DNA of 64,000 bases, from assembly GCA_905235675.1 (NCBI GenBank), contig CAJONC010000006.1, positions 62,001-126,000 on the forward strand. The letters run 5' to 3'. A program made the translations under genes and the position numbers. Origin of the DNA: an uncultured Bacteroidales bacterium (GTDB taxonomy: Bacteria > Bacteroidota > Bacteroidia > Bacteroidales > UBA932). Each line of letters opens with the position of its first letter. Position 1 is the first letter of the stretch. Below are positions 38,319-46,676 of the stretch, piece after piece. The notes under the pieces are model-generated. The model was not told the DNA's origin, did no database searches, and worked only from the letters and a program-made list of their open reading frames with translations.

Positions 38319-39761
38319 CTACGCCCCCTTCTTCCCCGGTGCGGCAATCTTCCAGCCGATTATGCCCACGAGAATGGACATGAGGGGAGAAATGATGTTG
38401 AATAGGCAGAAAGGCGCATACGCCAGGGTGGGGACTGACAGAATCGTGGCCTGAGTCATTCCGCAGCTCGACCATGGGCAGAGGGGCGAGGTGACGGTGG
38501 CGGAATCTTCCACGCTGCGGCTAAGCAGCCGCATCTCATATCCTTCCTTTTCGTAATTCTCGCGGAAGATGTTCGAAGTAAGTATTATCGACAGATACTG
38601 GTCGGACACGATTCCGTTCAGCAGTGTTCCCGTAGCTACGGTCGAACCGACCAGGCTGGCGCGCGAACGGGTGAAACGCTTGACAACGCCCGCGATATCC
38701 GCAAGCATCCCGCTGGCCTTCATGCAACCTCCGAAACACATCGCACAGAGGATAAGAAAAACTGTATTGAGCATCCCGAGCATCCCCCGTGAAGTCACGA
38801 GCGCATTCACTTCCGCGTTACCCGTCTCTATCGAAACCGTATTGTAGATGGATTCAACAACTCCGGTGAACAGAATCTTCGCATGGGCTCCGGAACTTGC
38901 GGCAGCGCCGATGCCCGTGACTATATCTCCCTGGAAGATAAGGGCGGCTATGACCGCTGCCAGTACGGACAGGGCGAGAACCATAGGTGCGGCAAGCCTC
39001 TTCCATATCATATAAACTGTCAGCAGCGGAACTATCATCAGCCAGGGCGTCAGGTTGAAACGGGCCTGGAGCACCTCGGAATAGACTCGCATCTGGTCGC
39101 TGTCGGCGCCTCCGTGGGAAAGCCCGAGTATGGTGAAGACCACAAGGGTTATCACGAAGGACGGCACGGTGGTGTAAAGCATGTAACGGATGTGCTCGAA
39201 CAGGCCTACTCCGTTAAGGGACGATGCCAGTACCGTGGTGTCCGACAGCGGAGATATCTTGTCTCCGAAATATGCCCCAGAGATTATGGCGCCGGCGGTC
39301 ATCGCTTCGCTGAATCCTTCCGCCTTCCCGATTCCGAGCAGCGCCACGCCCACAGTTGCGATGGTGGTCCATGAGGATCCGGTCATTACGGATACTATCG
39401 CGCAAAGTACGCAGGCGGTGAGCAGAAACACCTTGGGACTGATAATTTTGAGGCCGTAGTAAATGAATGCCGGAACGATTCCGCTCATTGTCCAGGTGCC
39501 GGAGATGGCGCCGATAAGCAGCAGAATCAGAATCGCCGAAGCCACGTCACCGACGTTGGCTTTGATTGCATCTTCGAAAGCCCGCCAGGGAACTTTATAA
39601 AGCAGGATGCCCAGTACCGCGCAAACCAGCGCAGCAAACAGCAGTGTTACCTGCGACGGTCCAAGAATGGAATCCGCGCCGAAAATGGAGATGTCGACAG
39701 CCAGGATCCCGATTAGGACCAGGATGGGAATCAGCGAAACAAGTACCCGTTTTTTACTCAT
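38319..39761 (-). CDS. nhaC: Na+/H+ antiporter NhaC family
   Basis: multi-TM; MTGSSWTTIATVGVALLGIG; AGAIISGAYFGDKISPLSDTTVLASS. Confidence 0.92.
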   Translation of the reverse strand: MSKKRVLVSLIPILVLIGILAVDISIFGADSILGPSQVTLLFAALVCAVLGILLYKVPWRAFEDAIKANVGDVASAILILLLIGAISGTWTMSGIVPAFIYYGLKIISPKVFLLTACVLCAIVSVMTGSSWTTIATVGVALLGIGKAEGFSEAMTAGAIISGAYFGDKISPLSDTTVLASSLNGVGLFEHIRYMLYTTVPSFVITLVVFTILGLSHGGADSDQMRVYSEVLQARFNLTPWLMIVPLLTVYMIWKRLAAPMVLALSVLAAVIAALIFQGDIVTGIGAAASSGAHAKILFTGVVESIYNTVSIETGNAEVNALVTSRGMLGMLNTVFLILCAMCFGGCMKASGMLADIAGVVKRFTRSRASLVGSTVATGTLLNGIVSDQYLSIILTSNIFRENYEKEGYEMRLLSRSVEDSATVTSPLCPWSSCGMTQATILSVPTLAYAPFCLFNIISPLMSILVGIIGWKIAAPGKKGA

Positions 39762-39773
39762 AAAAGTAATTTT

Positions 39774-41231
39774 CTATCTCCGCACCACCGCTTTCCAGGT
39801 GAAGGCGCAGTATGCGAGCAGCATCAGGGTGCCGAGGCCCATCAGGGGCCAGGGGCCTAGACCCGTGCGGCCGAGAGCGTCGTACGCCAGCCAGATTACG
39901 CCGGTGAGGGCAGCAAAGACGCCCATAGAGCGCATGTCGTAGCGTATGGGGTATTTCTTCTGCCCCACGAAATAGCTGAACACCATAGCGGAGCCGTATC
40001 CGGCGAAGCCTCCCCATGCGCAGGCCATATATCCCCAGCGGGGGATGCCGAGCACTATCACGAGCACCATCACCGCCGCTCCGGTAGCGCTCATCACCGC
40101 ACCCCAGAGCGTCCGGTCGCTGAGTTTGTACCAGAACGACAGATTGAAGTAGATGCCCATGAATATCTCGGCCAGCATCACTATGGGCACCACTTTCAGG
40201 CCCACCCTGTAACTCGCACCGATAAAGTGCTGAAGTATAGGCATATAGATAATTACGGCGAGGAAGGCCAGCAGGGTGAAGATTACGAAGTATTTCATCC
40301 CGTCAGACAGGGTTTCTGGGCTGTTCCTGTCGCGGCTGCCGTTGAAGACTATAGGCTCGTAGGCATAGCGGAAAGCCTGGGTGAGCAGGGCCATAATCAT
40401 CGCTATCTTGGCGCACGCCCCGTAGATTCCAAGTTCTATCATCCCCTCCTCTCCGGGCTTCACTATGGGATAGAGTATCTGCGAAGCCACCTGGTTGAAT
40501 ACTCCCACGAGGCTCAGAATCAGCAGGGGCCAGCTATACGACAGCAGGCGCTTCGCAAGTTTGCCGTCGAAACCGTATCCGAGGCCCTTTATCTCGTTCG
40601 CGAAGCCGAAATTTACCATCGCGGTGCAGAAGAGGTTGATGAAGAATATCAGCCCCACGCCGCCGTCGAAGCGGGCGTAGAATTCTGCGAGTGCGGGATG
40701 GGTGCCGAAGTATTTGGGCAGTATCCAGAAGGCGACGAGGTTCAGCAGCACGTTGGGGATGATGAAGCAGAACTTGAGCGTCATGAATTTCAGCGGGCGG
40801 TTCTGCTGCCTCAGACGGCTGAACATTATGGCCTGGAAAGCATCCATGGCGACGATGGCAGCCATGCAGGCGATGTATTCGGGGTGCGCGGCATATCCCA
40901 TTGCGGAGCTGATGGGCTGCAGGAATACTAACACAACCGCGAGAAATCCGAGTGCCACGCCTCCTACCATCCTGAGTATGGACCCGTACACCAGCCTGGG
41001 GTCCTCCCCGTCCTTGTTTGAGAAGCGGAAGAGGGTGGTTTCCATGCCGAAGGTGAGCAGGGCGAGCAGCAGCGCAGTATAGCCGTAGAGATTGTTAACG
41101 ATGCCGTACCCGCCGGTGCTGGCGTCGATGAAGGTGGTATAGAGAGGGACGAGCAGATAGTTGAGAAATCTCCCCACTATGCTGCTCAGGCCGTAGATGG
41201 CGGTATCCTTCGCGAGGGATTTAAGGTTCAT
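39774..41231 (-). CDS. Oligosaccharide flippase / polysaccharide biosynthesis protein (MATE/Wzx-like)
   Basis: MNLKSLAKDTAIYGLSSIVGRFLNYLLVPLYTTFI, ~14 TM. Confidence 0.9.
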   Translation of the reverse strand: MNLKSLAKDTAIYGLSSIVGRFLNYLLVPLYTTFIDASTGGYGIVNNLYGYTALLLALLTFGMETTLFRFSNKDGEDPRLVYGSILRMVGGVALGFLAVVLVFLQPISSAMGYAAHPEYIACMAAIVAMDAFQAIMFSRLRQQNRPLKFMTLKFCFIIPNVLLNLVAFWILPKYFGTHPALAEFYARFDGGVGLIFFINLFCTAMVNFGFANEIKGLGYGFDGKLAKRLLSYSWPLLILSLVGVFNQVASQILYPIVKPGEEGMIELGIYGACAKIAMIMALLTQAFRYAYEPIVFNGSRDRNSPETLSDGMKYFVIFTLLAFLAVIIYMPILQHFIGASYRVGLKVVPIVMLAEIFMGIYFNLSFWYKLSDRTLWGAVMSATGAAVMVLVIVLGIPRWGYMACAWGGFAGYGSAMVFSYFVGQKKYPIRYDMRSMGVFAALTGVIWLAYDALGRTGLGPWPLMGLGTLMLLAYCAFTWKAVVRR

Positions 41232-41284
41232 GCCGGCAAAGTCAAGATTTAATGATTTGCAAAAATAATTATATTTGCGTTAAT

Positions 41285-41968
41285 ATGAAGAAAATTATCA
41301 TCACCGCCATCGGCGTTGCAGTGCTGGCGCTCATGGCTGTTTCCTGCGGGAACAAAAACAAGAAGTCTGCCGAAGCCGAAGCGGAAGCCGAGGCACAGGA
41401 GCAGGCTGCGGAACAAGTCAAACAAGATTCAATCAAAGTGGAAAAGAAATTCTCTGAACTGGCCGAAGAACCCATCTTCGACATCGTGACCAATTATGGC
41501 ACAATCAAGGTTAAACTTTATGCCGACACTCCGAAGCACCGCGAGAACTTCGCGAAGCTCGCCCTCGGCGGATTCTACGACGGAACCCTCTTCCATCGCG
41601 TAATCAACGGTTTCATGATCCAGGGCGGCGACCCTCTCACCAAGGACCCTGCGAATGCAGACCTCTTCGGCACCGGCGGTCCCGGGTACACCGTTCCCGC
41701 AGAGTTCGTCCCTGCGCATCGCCACAAGAAAGGCGCGCTTGCCGCGGCCCGTCGCGGAGATGCCGCAAATCCCCTGAAGGAGTCGTCCGGCTCACAGTTC
41801 TACATTGTGCAGAACGAGCAGACCTGCGCTCAGCTTGACGGGCAGTACACCGTGTTCGGCGAAACCGTCGAAGGCTTCGAAATCATCGACAAAATTGCGG
41901 CCGTAGAGACCGACCGCCGCGACAGGCCCGTCGCACAGGTAAAAATTATAAATATTAAAGCCGAATAG
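41285..41968 (+). CDS. Cyclophilin-type peptidyl-prolyl isomerase lipoprotein
   Basis: lipobox LMAVSCGNK; FHRVINGFMIQGGDP; SSGSQFYIVQ; start corrected to MKKIIITAIG. Confidence 0.94.
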   Translation: MKKIIITAIGVAVLALMAVSCGNKNKKSAEAEAEAEAQEQAAEQVKQDSIKVEKKFSELAEEPIFDIVTNYGTIKVKLYADTPKHRENFAKLALGGFYDGTLFHRVINGFMIQGGDPLTKDPANADLFGTGGPGYTVPAEFVPAHRHKKGALAAARRGDAANPLKESSGSQFYIVQNEQTCAQLDGQYTVFGETVEGFEIIDKIAAVETDRRDRPVAQVKIINIKAE

Positions 41969-42084
41969 ACAATTCGAATGGCACGATATTCGTAATAAAG
42001 TACCATCGAATAGTTTTTTCATAGGTTAAATTTTAGGTTAGAATTTGGTCGCCGCTTGCAGGGATGCACGCGGCGACTGTCTTG

Positions 42085-42828
42085 TTATTCCCCCCAGATT
42101 CTTTTCACTTCCCTGTAGCTTTCGAGATTGCCTATGTCGTAGCGGCGGCCGGGCATTTCGTAGGCGTGCACTTTCGTCCTGCCGCTGAGCCAGGCGATGA
42201 AGCTGCCGGGAGCGTCCACGTTGCAGCCTGAAGCGATGGCTTCGGCCACCTTGGGCACATCTTCCTTTACTATATAGTAGAAAGGAGGGCAGCACCAGTG
42301 CGATTTGGGTTCCGCTGGCTTCTCTTCCATAGAGAGAATCAGTCCGTCGGCATCCACTTCCGCAACGCCCGTTTTGTGCAGTTTTTCGGTATCCGGCTCA
42401 TAGAAGCGCATCACGCAGGAAGTGCCTTTCCCCCGGGCATAGTCGAGGAAACCGGACAGGCTGAAACTCAGCAGGTTGTCGCCTGCAATCACAAGAAGGT
42501 CGTCGTCGGTTCCGCAGGAATCTATGCCGAGCTGGATGTCCCTCACCGCACCGAGACGGGTTTCGTTGGTGAAAGTGCCGTCGTCAATAACCTTGATTCG
42601 GGAGTCCCCTGCCGCCCACTCTTCGAAAATGGGAGCGAACTTGGCGTTGGAAACAGTGATGAATTGCTCTGCCAAGGGGGTTCCGTCCGGCCCGTTGACG
42701 CTGCTGATATCTTCAATCAGCCAGTCGAGAATGGGCTTGCCGCCCACTTCCAGCAGGGGTTTGGGGAAGTTTTCGGTAAGAGGATAGAGGCGGGTGGCGT
42801 AACCCGCGGCGAGAATAATGCATTTCAT
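42085..42828 (-). CDS. Sugar-phosphate nucleotidyltransferase
   Basis: [45 protein letters not shown]. Confidence 0.92.
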   Translation of the reverse strand: MKCIILAAGYATRLYPLTENFPKPLLEVGGKPILDWLIEDISSVNGPDGTPLAEQFITVSNAKFAPIFEEWAAGDSRIKVIDDGTFTNETRLGAVRDIQLGIDSCGTDDDLLVIAGDNLLSFSLSGFLDYARGKGTSCVMRFYEPDTEKLHKTGVAEVDADGLILSMEEKPAEPKSHWCCPPFYYIVKEDVPKVAEAIASGCNVDAPGSFIAWLSGRTKVHAYEMPGRRYDIGNLESYREVKRIWGE

Positions 42829-42831
42829 GGC

Positions 42832-44004
42832 TCAGAATGTTACTCCGTCGGCGCTTTCGCAGATGAAAACGTCGTATTTGCCTTCCATTTCGGGATAGGC
42901 CTCCAGATATTGGCGGCTTACCTGATCGGAAATCTGATCCTCGTATGCGGGGTCAATCAGCGCCATGCAGCAGCCCTTGAATCCGGCTCCGCTGAAGCGC
43001 CCGCCATATATACCCTCGGTCTTTGTCATAATGTCATAGAGCTTTATCTGCTCCGGAGCCCCGCTTTCCCAGTTATGGATACTGCTCCAGCCGGACTCGA
43101 AGGAGATGCGTCCGTACTCTTCGATATCTCCCCTCCTCCAGGCTTCCGCGGCCTTCTCCACGCGGTCGAACTCGGTGTACCAGTGCTCGCAGCGCCTTGC
43201 CCATGGCACGGGCAGCCTGTCCCTGTACTGCTCATAAACCTCGCGAGGCACGTCGCGGGCCATCGCATCCTTGAATTTCCCGTACTCCATGCCTGCGAAA
43301 GCCTGCAGGGCATAAACCCCCGAACGGAGTTCATCCACCCGCATATTGTATTTCGACCCTGCAAGACTGTGCTCCAGTCCGGAGAAGAAAATCGCTATCT
43401 TCCATGGCTTCATGCCCTCGGGACAGGGGATCAGTTCGTAACTGTCGTCGCGGGTGTCGAGATAGAGCAGCCTGTTCTTTTTGCTCAGCACCTCGCAGCT
43501 CTGGTCGAGCTTGCCTATGGACACGCCCACGTAATTCTTTTCCGCATCGTATGCCGTATCGATAATCTCCTGAGCCTCAAGCGATATGCCGTTCACCGAG
43601 CACAGGGCCTGAATGAACGCGATTGTTACTGCCGCCGAAGAGGACAGGCCTCCGATCGGAAGCGACCCTTCTATAACCCCGCACACGCCCACCTTGAGGC
43701 GGTGGTTCTTTTCGAGGGCGAGGGTGGCGCCGCGGAGGTAGTCCGCCCAGTCGTCCACCTTCCTTTCGGGGACGGATTCAACATGCCACTGGGCCCTCTT
43801 GGGGAATTGCAGCGAGGTCATTTCCACCACGCCGTTAAGTTTGGGAGCATACGCTATATGTATGCCTTTGTCGATTGCGAGGCCGGTTATCTTGCCGAGA
43901 TTATGGTCGGAATGCGCCCCTACGGGACAAATCCTGTAAGGGGAAAATGCGACATTTTCGGGGCTGCGGCCGTAAATTTCGTAAAATCGTTCTTCGCAGA
44001 GCAT
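42832..44004 (-). CDS. GHMP kinase, galactokinase/galacturonokinase-like
   Basis: FSPYRICPVGAHSDHNLGKITGLAIDKG; GSLPIGGLSSSAAVTIAF; GGRFSGAGFKGCCMALI. Confidence 0.9.
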   Translation of the reverse strand: MLCEERFYEIYGRSPENVAFSPYRICPVGAHSDHNLGKITGLAIDKGIHIAYAPKLNGVVEMTSLQFPKRAQWHVESVPERKVDDWADYLRGATLALEKNHRLKVGVCGVIEGSLPIGGLSSSAAVTIAFIQALCSVNGISLEAQEIIDTAYDAEKNYVGVSIGKLDQSCEVLSKKNRLLYLDTRDDSYELIPCPEGMKPWKIAIFFSGLEHSLAGSKYNMRVDELRSGVYALQAFAGMEYGKFKDAMARDVPREVYEQYRDRLPVPWARRCEHWYTEFDRVEKAAEAWRRGDIEEYGRISFESGWSSIHNWESGAPEQIKLYDIMTKTEGIYGGRFSGAGFKGCCMALIDPAYEDQISDQVSRQYLEAYPEMEGKYDVFICESADGVTF

Positions 44005-44015
44005 ATTGTTTGGTT

Positions 44016-44480
44016 TTATTCGTCAATCCTGAATTTTGTCTCAAGGGCGGCCGCCACCCTTACAAGGTCCTTCGATGGTCCTTCGATGGTGAAGCCGGAA
44101 ATGGTGCGGGTAAAAGTGAGCCTGTCCTCGAACATGCGTGTAAGCCTGCTTGCTGGCGAGGAAAGCCGGAATACGGGATTGTCCCCGTCTTCGCTTACAA
44201 GAATGTATCCCCTCTGGTGCATAAGTTCCACAAGCTCGTCCCTGATTTCGGAATAAGCCCCGGGGATTATTACCTGGCGCTTGCCGAAGCCTAGGTAGGG
44301 ATAAATGGCGGCGAATACCGCCAGGATGCCGGCAATCTTCCAGAGCGAGTCGGCTCCGTCCTTGAAAATTTCGTCAAGGGAAGACCCTACCACCCCGAAA
44401 AGCGACAGCAGGACAAGGATTATTGTCAGTATTATGCCCAGATAGGCAAAGTATTTGATGGAACGTACTATGTATTTCAT
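44016..44480 (-). CDS. Hypothetical membrane protein (2 TM)
   Basis: two hydrophobic helices then soluble domain; immediately upstream of the GHMP kinase on the same strand. Confidence 0.6.
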   Translation of the reverse strand: MKYIVRSIKYFAYLGIILTIILVLLSLFGVVGSSLDEIFKDGADSLWKIAGILAVFAAIYPYLGFGKRQVIIPGAYSEIRDELVELMHQRGYILVSEDGDNPVFRLSSPASRLTRMFEDRLTFTRTISGFTIEGPSKDLVRVAAALETKFRIDE

Positions 44481-44529
44481 TCTGCGAATTTACTGAAAAT
44501 TCATTACTTTTGCACAAACTTCAATTTAT

Positions 44530-45447
44530 ATGGAAAAAGAAGACCCTTTGATGAGACTTGAACGCGAAGAGCGCGAACGCAAGGAACGCGGCGGCAGCCT
44601 GAAGGCCGTAATGTGGGTGCTGGCGGCTGTTGCGCTGGCCCTTGTAGCCGCCCTGGCGTATGTTTGGTCAAGCAAGACGAGCCTGGTTAAAGACCTCGAA
44701 ATCGACAAGCAGCAGCTCACGGAGCAGATTGTGAGCCTGCAGGGAGACTATGAGGCCCTCTCCAGCGACTATGATTCCGTCAACTCCCAGCTCGACTCTT
44801 CCCGCGAGGAGGTCGCCCAGCTGGTGGAGCGCATCAAGAATACCGAGGCCACCAACCGTGCCAAGATGCGCCAGTACGAAAAGGAACTGGGTACGCTCCG
44901 CAGCATCATGCGCGGATATGTCAAGCAGATAGATTCCCTCAACACCCTCAACAAGCAGCTTACCGTGCAGGCGGCCAATGCCCGCCGAGAGGCTGCCGAG
45001 GCGGGACGCAAGAACGCCGAACTTGCGGAGCAGGTCAGCGCCCTTACCGACAAGGTGGCGGTGGGTTCGGTGCTCAAGGCCCGCAATCTTTCGCTCGTGG
45101 CCTATGCCTCGAACGGCAAGGTTACCGACCGCAGCAGCCGTACCGCCCAGATGGTGATGAATCTCACGCTTTCCGAGAACGAACTGGCTCCCACGGGCCC
45201 CGTGCGCATCTTCCTGCGCGTGAAGGATCCGGACGGAAATCTGCTTCTCGACGGCACCGGTGCCACTTTCACCCTTGGTTCCGACATGGTCCCCGCGACA
45301 GCTTCGCGTGAAATAGACTTCAACGGCAAGGATGTCGAGGTGAGCATCTACATCAACGATACCGGAGCTTTCGTGAAGGGAATCTACACCGCCGAAGCCT
45401 ATACCGTACAGGGCAGGCTCGGTCAGGCCGAGGCCCTGCTGAGGTAA
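44530..45447 (+). CDS. Hypothetical membrane-anchored coiled-coil protein
   Basis: single TM then long coiled coil and C-terminal beta domain; no family recognised. Confidence 0.6.
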   Translation: MEKEDPLMRLEREERERKERGGSLKAVMWVLAAVALALVAALAYVWSSKTSLVKDLEIDKQQLTEQIVSLQGDYEALSSDYDSVNSQLDSSREEVAQLVERIKNTEATNRAKMRQYEKELGTLRSIMRGYVKQIDSLNTLNKQLTVQAANARREAAEAGRKNAELAEQVSALTDKVAVGSVLKARNLSLVAYASNGKVTDRSSRTAQMVMNLTLSENELAPTGPVRIFLRVKDPDGNLLLDGTGATFTLGSDMVPATASREIDFNGKDVEVSIYINDTGAFVKGIYTAEAYTVQGRLGQAEALLR

Positions 45448-46622
45448 TGGTATACCTGCACGTCCCTTTCTGCAGGAGTTTCTGCACCTACTGCGATTTC
45501 TATTCGGAGATTGCCTGCAAGGGGAGGGATGCCGCCGCGATTGACCGCTGGACGGAAGAAGTCTGTACGGAGGCGCTGTCCCGCAGGAAGGAGATAGGGC
45601 AGACGCTCGACCTCAATACGCTTTACATAGGAGGAGGTACGCCCAGCGTGCTTCCTCTTTCCGTTTTGCGTAGGGTGGTGGAGTGCCTGGAGGAGATTAC
45701 GGGCGCGGGGCCGCGTTCGGGGAGGAGATATGAGGAGTTTACGATGGAGGTGAATCCGGAGGATATAGTGGAGAAGGGAGATGAGTATGTGCGGGGTCTT
45801 CTGGATTTGGGGGTGACGCGGTTCAGTATGGGGGTGCAGTCGCTCGACGATGGCATTCTCCGCTGGATGAACCGCCGCCACGATGCCGCCGATGCCCGCA
45901 AGGCTTTTGATATTCTGCGTAGTGCGCGGCGGAGCAATCCCTCGCCGACCGCTTCGCTTCGCTCCGCCCCTCCCAGCAAAGCTGGGTCCCTCCCTCTAAG
46001 CCGAGGGTGGCGTAGGTCTTGCGAGGGATTCTCCGCCGGCGCTATAAGTGTAGATATAATAACCGGCGTTCCGGGGATGACGGAAAGGATTTTGGCGGAG
46101 ACTGTCGATGAGATTATTTCATGGCATCCTGAACACATATCTTCATATCAGTTGAGTGTCGAGGAGGGCAGCGCCCTCGCGAAAATGATAGACGGGGGCA
46201 TCGCCGCCGAACTCGACGAAGAACAGTGCCGCGCGCAATACGAACTTGTCTGTACCAGGCTCGCCGCCGCAGGATACCATCATTACGAGATATCCAACTG
46301 GGCCCTGCCGGGTCACGAAGCAGTTCACAACTCCGCCTACTGGACCCGCCATCCTTACGTCGGTCTCGGCCCCGGAGCCCATTCGCTGATATTCCGGAAG
46401 CCTGACGGTACCCCCGCAAAAGACGGGGAAATACAGTGCCGCAGCTGGAACGCCGAAGCCCTTGAAAACTGGAGAAATGACGAGGATGGCTCAGGAAGCG
46501 AAATCCTCACCCCCGAGCAGATTCGCGAGGAAGAAATAATGCTTCTCGCCCGCACCGCCGCCGGCCCCATCCCCGAAAAAGACTGGTTCGTCGCCGACGA
46601 TATAATAGCTTCGATGATTTAA
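45447..46622 (+). CDS. hemW: HemW-type radical SAM protein carrying an internal ~40 aa insertion
   Basis: VPFCRSFCTYCDFYS (CxxxCxxC); YIGGGTPSVLP; FSMGVQSLDD; VDIITGVPGMTERI. Confidence 0.9.
   Translation: MVYLHVPFCRSFCTYCDFYSEIACKGRDAAAIDRWTEEVCTEALSRRKEIGQTLDLNTLYIGGGTPSVLPLSVLRRVVECLEEITGAGPRSGRRYEEFTMEVNPEDIVEKGDEYVRGLLDLGVTRFSMGVQSLDDGILRWMNRRHDAADARKAFDILRSARRSNPSPTASLRSAPPSKAGSLPLSRGWRRSCEGFSAGAISVDIITGVPGMTERILAETVDEIISWHPEHISSYQLSVEEGSALAKMIDGGIAAELDEEQCRAQYELVCTRLAAAGYHHYEISNWALPGHEAVHNSAYWTRHPYVGLGPGAHSLIFRKPDGTPAKDGEIQCRSWNAEALENWRNDEDGSGSEILTPEQIREEEIMLLARTAAGPIPEKDWFVADDIIASMI
45928..46037. repeat. Palindromic insertion element inside hemW
   Basis: outer arms GGCGGAG-c-AATCCCTCGC / GCGAGGGATT-CTCCGCC; inner hairpins CCCAGC-AAA-GCTGGG and CCCTC-taagcc-GAGGG. 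Confidence 0.75.
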
Positions 46623-46676
46623 GGACCGCCATTGTGTCCCTGAATTTGTTATCTTTGCACGCAAAAGCGCAACAAT

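Noticed and set aside
44066-44090. Tandem 11 bp repeat GGTCCTTCGAT x2
   Set aside because: Too short and within a coding sequence whose frame reads smoothly through it (TIEGPSKDL); likely chance.
42298-44256. 652 aa plus-strand ORF
   Set aside because: Antisense to the well-supported nucleotidyltransferase and GHMP kinase genes; no recognisable motifs; a codon-bias artefact.
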